Of a stretch of DNA of 64,000 nt, positions 7,298-16,765 are shown piece after piece. How positions within the stretch are numbered: the stretch's first letter is position 1; every line of letters starts with the position of its first letter. The notes below the pieces were generated by a model. That model had not been told where the DNA came from. It saw nothing but the letters and a program-made list of their open reading frames with translations, and ran no database searches. A program made the position numbers and the translations under genes. Source of the stretch: Streptomyces lacrimifluminis (GTDB lineage Bacteria > Actinomycetota > Actinomycetes > Streptomycetales > Streptomycetaceae); NCBI RefSeq assembly GCF_014646095.1, contig NZ_BMMU01000026.1, forward strand, positions 1 to 64,000. Reading direction: 5' to 3'.

Positions 7298-9373
7298 TCA
7301 GCTGCTGAAGACACCCACTTCGTGGAGTGAGTATCCCCAGTCCGTGCCCCGATCCAGTCCGTGGACGCGCACATAGCGGGCGGGTACTCCCGCGAACTGT
7401 GCGGTGTCCAGGCCGCCGTCGCCGACGGTCGTGGACCACGCGGTCTGCCAGGTCGTACCGTCGGTCGAGAGCTCGATGCGGTACGACCTGCCGAACGCCT
7501 TCTCCCAGTCGAGGGTGACCCGCTTGACCAGGTTCGTCGACCCGAGGTCGAGCTGGAGCCACTGGTCGTCGCTCCAGTCGCTCGCCCAGCGGCTGCCCGG
7601 GTCACCGTCCACGGCGCGGCCGGGCTGGTAGCTGGTGAACGGGTTCGACTCGGACGAACTGGCCGTCGCGGACACGCCCTTGGCGAGATTCACCCCGGCC
7701 TTGTGGGTCTCCGAGGCGCCCCAGGTGTCGAGGTAGGACTCGGCGCCCCGGAACAGGTCGCCCACCGCGTCCGCACCGCCGACCCGCCGGATGTCCTGGA
7801 TCCAGTCCGGGACCAGGCCGACGTGCGCGGCCCCGTCCGTGTTGATGTCCCAGGTACGCGAACCGGTGGTCTGCCGGTCGATCACCGAGCCGCCGTCGAC
7901 ACTGGTGAAGGGGTACGTCACCGTCGTACCCGTGTCCGTACCGCGCGGGGCGGGATGGTCGCCGATGCCGTTGTAGTCGGTGCCGTAGCCGTAGCCCTTG
8001 TTGTACTTGGTGCGCAGGGCGTCGGTGCGCGCGGCCTCCGCGACGAACTCCTCGGAGGAGTGCATGTACTGGGCGATGAAGCCGCCGAGACCGTAGACCC
8101 GCTCGGTCCAGTTGAGGTCCATCCAGCTGTGCGAGGAGAGCACGCCCGGGTAGGACTCCGACTCGAAGATGTCCATCGCCTGGCCGGCGGCCTTGACGCC
8201 CATGTGGTCGATCTCGAGCATCATCTTGCGTTTCATCATGCCGCGCACCGCGTAGTCGCCGAGGGCGGTGAGCCCGCGCTTGTTGCACTGCGCGTCCGAG
8301 GCGTACGTCGGCAGCTCGGTGCCCTCCGGCAGTTCCTCCGTCGCGTTGGTCGCCGTCGCGCCGCCGATGGGGTTGTCGTGCATCGCGGTCGTGCACTTCT
8401 CCGTCTGCCAGAAGGTGCCCGTCGACAGGAACTGGCCGACGTTGATCGCCGTACCGAGACCGTGCTCGTCGAACCGCACCCCGCACAGCGCGTTGTCGAA
8501 CTTGTGGCACAGGAACATGCTGCGCACACCGAGGTCGTACAGCTCGTCGAGGCCCTTGTCGATGTCGGCCTTGCTGCACTGCGCGATGTCCAGGATCTGC
8601 TTGCAGCCGAAGGGCTCCGACGTCTCGACGCCGAGGACGACGGCCAGCTTGCCCGCCTTGATCACCTCACGGGCCTGCGCGCTGTCGGTGACGATCCGGA
8701 ACCAGCCCTTGCCGGTGCCGCCGTACTGCGCGTCGATGAAGTCCTGGAGCTGGTACGTCAGTTTCGCCTGAAGGCGGATCGAGGTCATCTCGTCGCAGCT
8801 GCGGTCCTTGAAGAAGTAGACCGAGCAGATCACGCCGTTGGTGACCAGGTCGTTGACCAGCACGCGCTGACCGCCGCGCCAGGCGCGCTCGATCCAGGCA
8901 TAGTAGTTCGCCTGGTGGGTCATCGAGTCGTACGCGGGCCAGTCCTTGAACGTCGGGTAGCCGACCGGGTCGTGCTTGCCGTCGCCGCCGTGGGTGATGT
9001 AGTCGAACACCGCGAAGGTGCCGTCGGGGTAGTGCTCGGGACAGTCCTTGAGTGCGTCGGCGATCCCGCTGGTGGAGAACACCTTCCCGCAGATGAGCCG
9101 TCCGCCGAATGCCTCGTTGGAGAACAGGTGGTTGTGCGCGTCGACGAACCCCTGTACCTCGCCCTGGGAGTTGGTGCCCTTGAAGGGCTCGCCCGTGACG
9201 TTGATCCGGGAGTCGGGCGTCGGTCGCGCGGTCGGCGTCCACCAGTCCGTACCGGCGGCCGAGCTGGGCCCGGTGCCGAGCATCAGCGCCATGACGGCGA
9301 GGAGCAGGGGCAGCACGGTCAGGGGTCTGCGTCCGCGACGCGGGCGAGGCGGGAAAACAGGCTCGGTCATCAC
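7298..9373 (-). CDS. Secreted M19-dipeptidase-like hydrolase with F5/8 type C domain
   Basis: 691 residues. An N-terminal signal peptide (basic PRRGRR, hydrophobic core, cleavage near SSAAG) precedes a large metal-dependent hydrolase domain. That domain has a DAHNH motif near residue 80, as in amidohydrolase and M19 enzymes, and MMLEIDHMG plus SSHSWMD further on, which recall the metal-binding strands of membrane dipeptidase. Residues from about 560 to the end form a discoidin (F5/8C) carbohydrate-binding domain: ASSSESNPF, DGDPGSRWASDWSDDQWLQLDLG. The protein is probably exported and acts on cell-wall or host-derived material. It contains many cysteines, possibly disulfide-linked. It is divergent from a GntR gene and upstream of a TetR gene. 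Substrate is not predictable. Confidence 0.82.
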   Translation of the reverse strand: MMTEPVFPPRPRRGRRPLTVLPLLLAVMALMLGTGPSSAAGTDWWTPTARPTPDSRINVTGEPFKGTNSQGEVQGFVDAHNHLFSNEAFGGRLICGKVFSTSGIADALKDCPEHYPDGTFAVFDYITHGGDGKHDPVGYPTFKDWPAYDSMTHQANYYAWIERAWRGGQRVLVNDLVTNGVICSVYFFKDRSCDEMTSIRLQAKLTYQLQDFIDAQYGGTGKGWFRIVTDSAQAREVIKAGKLAVVLGVETSEPFGCKQILDIAQCSKADIDKGLDELYDLGVRSMFLCHKFDNALCGVRFDEHGLGTAINVGQFLSTGTFWQTEKCTTAMHDNPIGGATATNATEELPEGTELPTYASDAQCNKRGLTALGDYAVRGMMKRKMMLEIDHMGVKAAGQAMDIFESESYPGVLSSHSWMDLNWTERVYGLGGFIAQYMHSSEEFVAEAARTDALRTKYNKGYGYGTDYNGIGDHPAPRGTDTGTTVTYPFTSVDGGSVIDRQTTGSRTWDINTDGAAHVGLVPDWIQDIRRVGGADAVGDLFRGAESYLDTWGASETHKAGVNLAKGVSATASSSESNPFTSYQPGRAVDGDPGSRWASDWSDDQWLQLDLGSTNLVKRVTLDWEKAFGRSYRIELSTDGTTWQTAWSTTVGDGGLDTAQFAGVPARYVRVHGLDRGTDWGYSLHEVGVFSS

Positions 9374-9560
9374 TCACGTCCTCGCACAAGGATTGTCATG
9401 GCTCGCGCAACTCTGTGATGAGGATCGCGACACCGGAGTGATGGAGTCAATAGTCCGGGACGCTTGACCTGATAGTCGGCCGGTCTTAATGGGGGTTTCT
9501 GTGGGTGAACCACACCAGAACTCGATGCCGACGGGGTGTGAACTGCGTTCAAGGATGGAG

Positions 9561-9578
9561 AACAATATTGTTGACAAT
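9561..9578. promoter_or_regulatory. Overlapping palindromes, candidate GntR operator
   Basis: AACAATATTGTT (9561-9572) is a perfect 12-bp palindrome and overlaps ATTGTTGACAAT (9567-9578), a second inverted repeat. Both are AT-rich islands in high-GC DNA and lie about 50 bases before a GntR-family gene and within the gap to the divergent peptidase gene. FadR/GntR regulators bind short palindromes of this kind. Confidence 0.6.
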
Positions 9579-9627
9579 GTAGTCCGTCCAGTTTTAGCGT
9601 CGACAGGCACTCACTCGGGAGGGGCGC

Positions 9628-10278
9628 ATGCCGGACCAGGCCCGTCCAGGCACCGGAGAGCAGGCCAAGCAGCACGCGCTGGAGCGGCTGCGGCAGGCGA
9701 TCCTGCGCGGCGACATGGCGCCGGCCCAGCGGCTGGTGGAGAACGAACTCGCCGAGCAGCTCGGTGTGACACGGGCCAGCGTCAGGGGGGCGCTGTTCGA
9801 GCTGGAGGCGGAGGGGCTGGTCGAGCGGATCCGCAACCGTGGCTCACGAGTACGGGTGGTGACGGTGGAGGAAGCGGTCGCCATCACCGAATGCCGGATG
9901 GTCCTCGAAGGCCTGTGCGCGGCCAAAGCGGCCGAGTCGGCCACCGACGACCAACTGGCCGAACTTACCGGCCTGGGTGAAGCGATGGCGAAGGCCGTCG
10001 CCGACGGTGAGCCGGTCACGTACTCCGAACTCAACCACCAACTGCACACCCGGATCAGACAGTTCTCCGGACAGCGGACGGCCGTGGAACTGCTGGAGAA
10101 GCTCAACGCCCAGTTGGTGCGCCACCGTTTCCGGCTCGCGCTGCGACCGGGGCGCCCGCAGCAGTCCCTGGGTGAACACCTGGCCATGGTCGAGACGATC
10201 ACGGCCAGGGACCCGCAGGCGGCCGAAGAGGCCGCGCGCGCCCATCTCACGAGCGTGATCGCCGCCTTGCGCGAGTGA
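9628..10278 (+). CDS. GntR-family (FadR-type) transcriptional regulator
   Basis: 216 residues. The N-terminal winged helix shows LRQAILRGDMAPAQRLVENELAEQLGVTRASVRGALFELEAEGLVER, the GntR signature. The C-terminal helical FCD domain has the metal or ligand-binding pattern (NHQLHTRI, and a final HLTSVIAAL histidine). Such regulators usually sense organic acids. The ATG follows a GGGAGGGG ribosome-binding site. It is divergent from the secreted peptidase gene and 133 bases upstream of an RraA/aldolase-like gene on the same strand, which suggests control of one or both through the palindromes at 9561-9578. Confidence 0.92.
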   Translation: MPDQARPGTGEQAKQHALERLRQAILRGDMAPAQRLVENELAEQLGVTRASVRGALFELEAEGLVERIRNRGSRVRVVTVEEAVAITECRMVLEGLCAAKAAESATDDQLAELTGLGEAMAKAVADGEPVTYSELNHQLHTRIRQFSGQRTAVELLEKLNAQLVRHRFRLALRPGRPQQSLGEHLAMVETITARDPQAAEEAARAHLTSVIAALRE

Positions 10279-10411
10279 CACCGCAGAGGTGGGCCGACCG
10301 GCCTGTCCACCAAGGAGTTCGCTCCAGGGCCGGGCCCAACCTCGGTCTGCCGCACACCACTTGCGGCGAGGCCTCCATGCGTCCCTACCCGCAGGTCACA
10401 GAGGAGCCGAC

Positions 10412-11167
10412 ATGAGCGGCGTCATCGTCACCAACCCCCCGCGCGCACACGCCGAGGACGTCGAGGCGCTGGCCGGCTACGGCGTGGCCACCGTCCACGA
10501 GGCCCTGAGCCGCACCGGACTCCTCGGCCCGGCCCTGCGCCCCATCCAGCAGGACGTACGCATCGCGGGCACCGCGGTCACCGCGCTGTGCTGGCCCGGC
10601 GACAACCTCATGATCCACGCGGCCGTCGAACAGTGCGCCGAGGGGGACATCCTGGTCGTCACCACCACGTCGCCCTGCACGGACGGCCTGTTCGGCGAAC
10701 TGTTCGCCACCGCACTGCAACGGCGAGGCGTACGCGGCCTGGTCATCAACACCGGTGTACGCGACACCGCCGAACTGCGTGCCATGGGCTTTCCCGTGTG
10801 GTCGGCGGCGGTGTCGGCCCAGGGCACGGTCAAGGCGACCGGTGGTTCGGTCAACGTCCCCGTCGTGGTGGGCGGCCAGCAGATCCGTCCCGGCGACGTG
10901 ATCATCGCCGACGACGACGGTGTGATGGTCGTACCCCGGCAGCGCTCCGCCGAGGCCGTCAAGGCGTCCGAAGCCCGCACCGCGAAGGAGGAGGCGTCCC
11001 GACTGGCCTTCGCCGACGGCCAGTTGGGCCTGGACCGGTACGGGCTGCGCGAGACCCTCGCCCGGCTGGGGGTGCGGTACCAGTCGTACGAGGAGTACGT
11101 GGAGGCCGCCAACTCGGAGAGCTGTACGGGAGTTGGCCCGAACGTCGGCCCGGGGGGCCGCTCGTGA
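10412..11167 (+). CDS. RraA-fold protein, probable 4-carboxy-4-hydroxy-2-oxoadipate (HMG/CHA) aldolase family
   Basis: 251 residues. The protein has the RraA/HMG-CHA aldolase fold: early GVATVHEALSRTGLLGP, then GDILVV, then GVRGLVINTGVRDTAELRAMGFPVWSAAVSAQGT, with the Arg-Asp pair of the catalytic site, then GDVIIADDDGVMVVP. These class II pyruvate aldolases cleave 4-hydroxy-2-oxo diacids or decarboxylate oxaloacetate with a divalent metal in the cytosol. Start chosen at an ATG preceded by GAGGAG. With the GntR regulator upstream it looks like a small organic-acid catabolic unit. The exact substrate is uncertain. Confidence 0.85.
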   Translation: MSGVIVTNPPRAHAEDVEALAGYGVATVHEALSRTGLLGPALRPIQQDVRIAGTAVTALCWPGDNLMIHAAVEQCAEGDILVVTTTSPCTDGLFGELFATALQRRGVRGLVINTGVRDTAELRAMGFPVWSAAVSAQGTVKATGGSVNVPVVVGGQQIRPGDVIIADDDGVMVVPRQRSAEAVKASEARTAKEEASRLAFADGQLGLDRYGLRETLARLGVRYQSYEEYVEAANSESCTGVGPNVGPGGRS

Positions 11168-11395
11168 GTACGGGCGGCGGGGGAGGGGCTGCGCTGCGTG
11201 CTGATGCGGGGTGGCACCTCCGAGGGCGCCTACTGAGAGTAGGAATGACCTGTTCGACCGCCTGGATCGCCGGCCGATCGGGCTCCGTGCAGCCGGTTGT
11301 GCCCGTTCTGCCATCACGTGAGGCTGCGGGGTGTGTGGGGCATCGCCGGGGCGCCTCGCCGAGTCGTCAGATCACCATGGAACCGGCGTCAGGGT

Positions 11396-13792
11396 CTACG
11401 CCGAAACCCTGGGTGGGCGGCTCTCCACCCACCAGGCGGCGATCTGGGCGCGACTGCCGAAGTCGAGCTTGCCCAGGATGTTCTGGACATGCCGGTCCGC
11501 GGTCCGCGGAGACAGGCTGAGGGCAGAGGCGACCTGACGGTTGGTCATGCCCGTGGCCACCAGCTCGGCGACCTCCAGCTCACGGCGGCTCAACGGGCTG
11601 GGCGCGATGAGAGCCGGGGCCTCCTGGCCGGTGTCATCGGCGGTGTCATCGGCGGTGGCGGTGGCGGTGTCCAGGGCGAGGGAGATGGCACGGGCCGGGC
11701 TGTCGTGCCGGCCGCCTTCCGCGAGGGCCTTCTCGTATCCGTCCGGGCCCAGGGCCGCGATGACCGCTTCCCAGTAGTGTGCGCGGCGCGAGCCGAGGGT
11801 GCTGAGGGGGCAGCGGGGGTTGGCGCCGTTGTCGCGGGACAGGGCCTGCAGGGCGCCCTGCAGCTTTGCCGCCTGCTCGTGCTCACCGTCGGACGCGGCG
11901 ATCCACGAGAACACTTCCAGCGCCTTCGTGGTCCCGACGTAGTCATTGAAGCCCCGGAGGTTCTCCAGTGCGGCCCGGGTCAGCGCCCTGGCTTCGTCGT
12001 CGGCGCCGCGTGTCCAGAGCACGCCGCCGAGCGCCCACATCGCGTAGGCGCCGAACATCCGTTCCTCAAGGGCTGTCGCGGTCTGCCGCGCGCGTCTGCC
12101 GGTCTCGTCCGCGCGCGGATCCCCGAGGTGGGCCTGGGCGATGATCATCAGGAACAGCCAGAACAGCCCTGCCGCTTCGTCGCCCGCGGCCTCGTGAGCG
12201 GCCAGCGCCCTCTCGTACAGGGACAGGGCCTCCGTCATCCGCCCGTGGAAAGCCTCGGACGCGCCACGGAAGCCCAGGAGATACGGCCGATCAGACGGTT
12301 CGCCCAGGTGCTCGTTCAGCTCTTCGGCCTCGTCCAGCCAGCGGTCGGCCGTCGTCAGATCGCCCTGGAGTATCGCCACCCATGCGGCGGCCCACAGTGC
12401 CCTGGTCCGGACCGGTGTGGGCTCGGGCGCCGCCACGAGCAGCCGGTCGAACTGGCGGCGCCCCTCGCCGAGGAACCCGTTGGCGCACCAGTGGAAGCGC
12501 AGGGCCACGGCCAGGCGCAGCGCGGCCTGGGTGTCCGCGGGATCGGGTGCGAGGTGTTCGGGCCGGTGCCGCTCCGGGGTGGAGGATTCCGCACGGCCGG
12601 TCTCGGGAGCGGCCGGGTGCGCCAGGTTCCCGTACTCCAACGCCAGCTTCAGGTTGGCGTGTTCGATGCGCAGACGGTCCAGGGCCTGTGCCTGTGTCGG
12701 GCCGAACCAGTCGCTGGCGTACCGCTCGGCGAGAGTGAGGAAGAAGTCGCGGTGCCGCCGCAACTGCGCCTGTTCCTCACCCGACTCGGTGAGCCGGGCC
12801 CGTCCGTACTCGCGAATGGTCTGGAGCAGCCGGTAGCGGAGCGGGCCCTCGTGCTCACAGGTCATGACGACGGACTGGCCCACCAGCCGGTCGAGCAGGT
12901 CCACGACCTGGTGCCGCCCGATACCTTCTGCCGCGCACACATGCTCGGCGGCGTCCAGGGTGAACCCGCCCGCGAAGACCGACAGCCGACGCCACAGCAA
13001 CTGCTCGGCGGGCGTGCACAGTTCGTAGCTCCACTCGATCATGCCGCGCAGTGTGCGCTGGCGCGGCTGGGTGGTCCGGCAACCGCCGGTGAGCAGCGCG
13101 AACCGGTCCTCCAACCGGTCCACGAGCTGCTCGACGGTCAGTGTGCGCAGCCGGGACGCGGCCAGTTCGATGGCCAGGGGAAGCCCGTCCAGGTCCGCGC
13201 AGAGCCGGACGGCCCGGGCCCGGTCCGCGCAGGCGATGCGGAAGTCCGGCCGGATGGCGGTGGCCCGGTCCCGCAGCAGATCGAGCGCCTCGTCCGGCAC
13301 CGACAACGGGGGGACGGTGAAGACGTGCTCGCCCGTGATGCCCAGTGTCCGGCGGCTCGTCGCCAGAATGCACAGTTCCGGACAGGCCGACAGTAACGCC
13401 TTCGCCAGCTGGGCAGATGAGTCGATCAGGTGTTCGCAGTTGTCCAGCACGATCAGCGCCCGATGCCGGGCCAGACGGCCTGTGAGCTGATCCAGGAGGG
13501 GCCCGGCGCCCTGGTCCGGCACCCGGAGCGCGCCCATGACCGCGATCGTGACCGCCGACGGATCCCGCACCGCGCCCAGGTCGACCAGCCATGTGCCGTC
13601 CGGGAACGCCTTCCTGGACGCATCGGCGACCCCCAGTGCCAGACGGGTCTTGCCCACACCGCCGACCCCGGTGAGCGTGACCAGCCTCCCCATGCCCAAC
13701 AGACGCCGAATCTCGGCAACCTCCCGACGCCTGCCCACGAAGCTGGTCAATGCGGCAGGGAGGTTTCCCGCCGCAGGGATCACACTGGTCAC
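11396..13792 (-). CDS. Large ATP-binding LuxR-family regulator (first of two paralogues)
   Basis: 798 residues. The N-terminal NB-ARC-like ATPase has Walker A GVGGVGKT at residues 42-49 and Walker B ALIVLDNCEH, preceded by the FVGRRREVAEIRRLL entry typical of AfsR-like and GutR-like ATPases. The middle is helical and TPR-like. The C-terminus is a LuxR helix-turn-helix (LSRRELEVAELVATGMTNRQVASALSLSPRTADRHVQNIL). There is no SARP domain. It would act as an ATP-dependent signal-integrating activator in the cytosol. Same orientation and same architecture as the next gene upstream, 246 bases away. Confidence 0.92.
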   Translation of the reverse strand: MTSVIPAAGNLPAALTSFVGRRREVAEIRRLLGMGRLVTLTGVGGVGKTRLALGVADASRKAFPDGTWLVDLGAVRDPSAVTIAVMGALRVPDQGAGPLLDQLTGRLARHRALIVLDNCEHLIDSSAQLAKALLSACPELCILATSRRTLGITGEHVFTVPPLSVPDEALDLLRDRATAIRPDFRIACADRARAVRLCADLDGLPLAIELAASRLRTLTVEQLVDRLEDRFALLTGGCRTTQPRQRTLRGMIEWSYELCTPAEQLLWRRLSVFAGGFTLDAAEHVCAAEGIGRHQVVDLLDRLVGQSVVMTCEHEGPLRYRLLQTIREYGRARLTESGEEQAQLRRHRDFFLTLAERYASDWFGPTQAQALDRLRIEHANLKLALEYGNLAHPAAPETGRAESSTPERHRPEHLAPDPADTQAALRLAVALRFHWCANGFLGEGRRQFDRLLVAAPEPTPVRTRALWAAAWVAILQGDLTTADRWLDEAEELNEHLGEPSDRPYLLGFRGASEAFHGRMTEALSLYERALAAHEAAGDEAAGLFWLFLMIIAQAHLGDPRADETGRRARQTATALEERMFGAYAMWALGGVLWTRGADDEARALTRAALENLRGFNDYVGTTKALEVFSWIAASDGEHEQAAKLQGALQALSRDNGANPRCPLSTLGSRRAHYWEAVIAALGPDGYEKALAEGGRHDSPARAISLALDTATATADDTADDTGQEAPALIAPSPLSRRELEVAELVATGMTNRQVASALSLSPRTADRHVQNILGKLDFGSRAQIAAWWVESRPPRVSA

Positions 13793-14038
13793 GGCCTGGC
13801 CTCGCGTTCCCCGAACATCACACGTGCCGCGTGGTTCACGGCTTCCCCGTGATCACCCTGCCTGGGCAAAGGTAAAGAGAGGTTAATAAGAGGGTATTGA
13901 TGTCACATTGTTGGCACTACAGGCGAAACGACCAAAATCTGCCACGTCGGCGAATCGGGCAGGCCGCCGGCCCCGCCCGATGCCGTCACCCGTGCCGCAC
14001 CAGCCCCATGGCCTGCGCGTCCTTCCGACGCGCTCGCC
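13793..14038. promoter_or_regulatory. Intergenic region between the two LuxR paralogues
   Basis: This gap must hold the promoter of the first LuxR paralogue. It includes an AT-rich patch at about 13869-13910 (ttaataagag and tattgatgtc) that stands out from the surrounding GC. I do not see a clean operator. Confidence 0.4.
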
Positions 14039-16423
14039 TCACGTCCGTGAATCCCTACGGGCGTCGGTCCCACGGATCGTTTCCCCGTTCACCGTCCACC
14101 AGGCACCGACCTGCGTGCGGGAGCCGAGGCCGAGCTTCGCCAGGATGTTCTCGACGTGACCGGTGACCGTACGGGGTGACCGCCCGAGGGCGGTGGCGAT
14201 CTGACGGTTGCTCATGCCCTCGGCCACCAGCGCGGCAACCTCTCGCTCCCGCCGGCTCAGGGCCTTCAGGGGGGCGTGGCTGACAGCCGCCCGGGGGCCC
14301 TTTCCCGTACCCAGGGCCAAGGCGATCGCTGCGGGCAGACTGTCGTAGGAGCCTCCCTCGGCAAAAGCCTTGTCGTACGCCGCCCGGCCGAGGGCCTCGA
14401 CGATCGCCTCCTCGCACCGTGCGTGGGGCTCGGCGAACGCCCCGGCGGAGCTGGGGCTGAGCTCGCGCGAGAGGGGGCGCAGCGCGCCCAGGAGCAGTGC
14501 GGCCCGCTCGTGGTCGCCGAAAGCGGCAATGCTCCAGGCCAGCACCTCCAGCGCCATGACCACCCCGGCGTGGTCGTTGAACCCCCGATGGATCTCCAGC
14601 GCGGCGGCCATCAGCGCGCCGCTCTCCTCCGGACTGCCCCGGAGCCATGCGCCGAAGCCGAGTACCCACAACGCGTAGGCCCTGGTCAGACGTTCGCCAT
14701 GAGCCTCCGACACGGCCACCGCCCGCCTGCCGGTCTCCGCCGCACCCGGGTCCCCGAGGTAGACCTGGGCAAGAGTCAACTGGAAGAGCCACCGCAGGGT
14801 TCCCGGCTCCCCGCCCAGCGTCGACTGAGCGGCCACCGCGCCTTCGAGCAGCGGCACGGCCTCGTGCGGCCTTCCCCGGTACAGGGCCAACGTGCCGCGC
14901 ATGCCCTCGACATTCGGGCGGACCAGCGGGTCGCCCAACCGCTCGCCCAGCTCTTCGGCCTCGTCCAGCCACCGGTCGGCGGCATCCAGATCGCCCTGCA
15001 TCTGGCACACCCAAGCTGCGGACCACAGCGCCGCGGCGCGCGCGGGGGTCGGCGCGGGAGCGGCGGCGAGAACGCGGTCGAACTGACGGCGTCCCTCGCC
15101 GATGAACCCGTTGCAGCACCAGTGGAAGCACAGTGCGGCGGCCAGCGCGAGCCACGCCTGTGTGTCACCGGGATCCGCCACCTCGCGCGCCCGACCGGCC
15201 GACTCGGCTGCCGCTGTCCTCGCTCTCGCCGGCACCGGTACGACCGTCTGGGCTCGCCGCCCGTGTTCCAGGGCCGCAAGCAGGTTGTCGTGCTCGGCGC
15301 GCAGCCGGGCCAGCGCCTGTTCCTGGCCCGGCCCGAACCAGTCGGCGGCCGTGCGTTCCGCGAGCGACAGGAAGAAGTCGCGGTGCCGCCTGAGCAGCCG
15401 CTCCTGCTCGCCGCTCCAGGCGAGCCTCTCCCGACCGTATTCACGGATCGTTTCCAGCAGCCGGTACCGGGGCTGCCCCTCCCGCTCGGTGATCAGGACG
15501 ATGGACTGGGAGACCAGCCGGTCCAGAAGATCCAGCACCTCGTACGGGGAGAGACCGTGCCCGGCGCAGACGTCCTCGGCCGCGTCCAGTGCGAAACCAC
15601 CGGCGAAGACCGACAGCCGCTGCCACAGCAACTGCTCGGCGGGGGCGCACAGTTCGTAGCTCCCGTCGATCGCGGCACGCAGGGTGCGTTGTCTGGGCGG
15701 TGCGCTCCGGTCGATGTCGGCCAGCAGCGCGAAGCGGTCCTCCAGCCGGTCCACCGCCTGCTCGACGGTGAGCGTCCGCAGCCGGGACGCGGCCAGCTCG
15801 ATCGCCAGTGGCAGCCCGTCGAGGTCGGTGCAGAGGCGGGAGACGTGGGCTTCGTCCGCCTCCTCGATCCGGAAGTCCGCGTCGACGGCGGCGGCGCGGT
15901 CCCCCAGCAGGAGGAGCGAATCCGCCGGCGACAAGGGCGCGACGCTGAACACGCACTCGCCGACGACGTCCAGCGTCCGGCGGCTCGTCGTCAGGATGCG
16001 CAGCCCCGGGGCAGCGGACAGCAGCAGCCTCGCCAACTCCGCGCAGGCATCGACCAGATGCTCACAGTTGTCGAGTACGAGCAGCGTCCGCCGCTCGGCC
16101 AGATGGGCGGTGAGCTGTTCCAGGGGAGGCCGGGCGCCGAGGTCGGGCAGTCCGAGGGCGGTGGCCGTCGCGCTCGCCAACGCCGCCGGATGGCGCACGG
16201 GCGCCAGATCCACCAGCCACACGCCCTCCGGGTAGTCCTCTCCGGCGACGGTGGCCGCCTCCAGCGCCAACCGCGTCTTGCCGATCCCGCCCGCTCCGGT
16301 GAGCGTCAGCAACCGCGCGCCGCTCAGGCTCCGGCGGATCTCCGCCACGTCCTGGCGCCTGCCCACGAAACTGGTCGAGGCTGCGGGGAGGTTTCCCGCG
16401 TACGGGCCAAACGTGCTCACCAT
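14039..16423 (-). CDS. Large ATP-binding LuxR-family regulator (second paralogue)
   Basis: 794 residues with the same plan as its neighbour: FVGRRQDVAEIRRSL, Walker A GAGGIGKT at residues 43-50, Walker B TLLVLDNCEH, sensor segment TTSRRTLDVVGE, helical repeats, and C-terminal LuxR domain (LSRREREVAALVAEGMSNRQIATALGRSPRTVTGHVENIL). The start ATG has GGAG six bases upstream; the open frame continues 56 codons further without family similarity. The two proteins align end to end with shared blocks, showing tandem duplication followed by divergence. The target genes are not visible from sequence. Confidence 0.92.
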   Translation of the reverse strand: MVSTFGPYAGNLPAASTSFVGRRQDVAEIRRSLSGARLLTLTGAGGIGKTRLALEAATVAGEDYPEGVWLVDLAPVRHPAALASATATALGLPDLGARPPLEQLTAHLAERRTLLVLDNCEHLVDACAELARLLLSAAPGLRILTTSRRTLDVVGECVFSVAPLSPADSLLLLGDRAAAVDADFRIEEADEAHVSRLCTDLDGLPLAIELAASRLRTLTVEQAVDRLEDRFALLADIDRSAPPRQRTLRAAIDGSYELCAPAEQLLWQRLSVFAGGFALDAAEDVCAGHGLSPYEVLDLLDRLVSQSIVLITEREGQPRYRLLETIREYGRERLAWSGEQERLLRRHRDFFLSLAERTAADWFGPGQEQALARLRAEHDNLLAALEHGRRAQTVVPVPARARTAAAESAGRAREVADPGDTQAWLALAAALCFHWCCNGFIGEGRRQFDRVLAAAPAPTPARAAALWSAAWVCQMQGDLDAADRWLDEAEELGERLGDPLVRPNVEGMRGTLALYRGRPHEAVPLLEGAVAAQSTLGGEPGTLRWLFQLTLAQVYLGDPGAAETGRRAVAVSEAHGERLTRAYALWVLGFGAWLRGSPEESGALMAAALEIHRGFNDHAGVVMALEVLAWSIAAFGDHERAALLLGALRPLSRELSPSSAGAFAEPHARCEEAIVEALGRAAYDKAFAEGGSYDSLPAAIALALGTGKGPRAAVSHAPLKALSRREREVAALVAEGMSNRQIATALGRSPRTVTGHVENILAKLGLGSRTQVGAWWTVNGETIRGTDARRDSRT

Positions 16424-16765
16424 GGTCGTCTCCGTTGCCCTCAGCCCGATCCGGGCGGCGCACAGTCGCCACCGATCGATACGTTCCGGTTGGGGTGCCG
16501 ACCGCGACCTCCGACGGCCGCACTGCCCCGAGAGGTGCGCCGTCGCCGAGCCGACAGTACCGGCTGGGCGGGTGTATTTGTTCCAACCCATCCGATGTTT
16601 GAGGACCAGTCCTGTTCAGGCCCGGGGCGCAGCCCTCAAAGCGGGGCAGGCAGGAGCTGCGGGAGGGAAAGAGATCGGGTGCGTTCACGTGTCACACATA
16701 CCGGCCGAGCGGTGTCTTGAGGGTGAACCCCGAAGACGGGGGACCGTCCGAGCGCAGGAGACACC
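16424..16765. other. Divergent intergenic region, 342 bases
   Basis: It separates the second LuxR paralogue (minus) from the NDH-2-like oxidoreductase (plus) and must carry promoters for both. The right end holds the ECF41-type promoter signature at 16690-16716. No open frame with coding character is seen in the rest. Confidence 0.6.
16690..16716 (+). promoter_or_regulatory. Candidate ECF41-type promoter (TGTCACA-N16-TGTC)
   Basis: TGTCACA is followed after exactly 16 bases by TGTC, one mismatch from the TGTCACA-N16-CGTC signature known for ECF41 sigma factors. It lies about 50 bases before the oxidoreductase start and in the same unit as an ECF41 sigma factor gene, so autoregulation is likely. 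Confidence 0.7.

Noticed and set aside
11168..11395. Possible small genes between the aldolase and LuxR genes
   Set aside because: The open frames are short, without ribosome-binding sites or family resemblance; the region reads as convergent 3' sequence.
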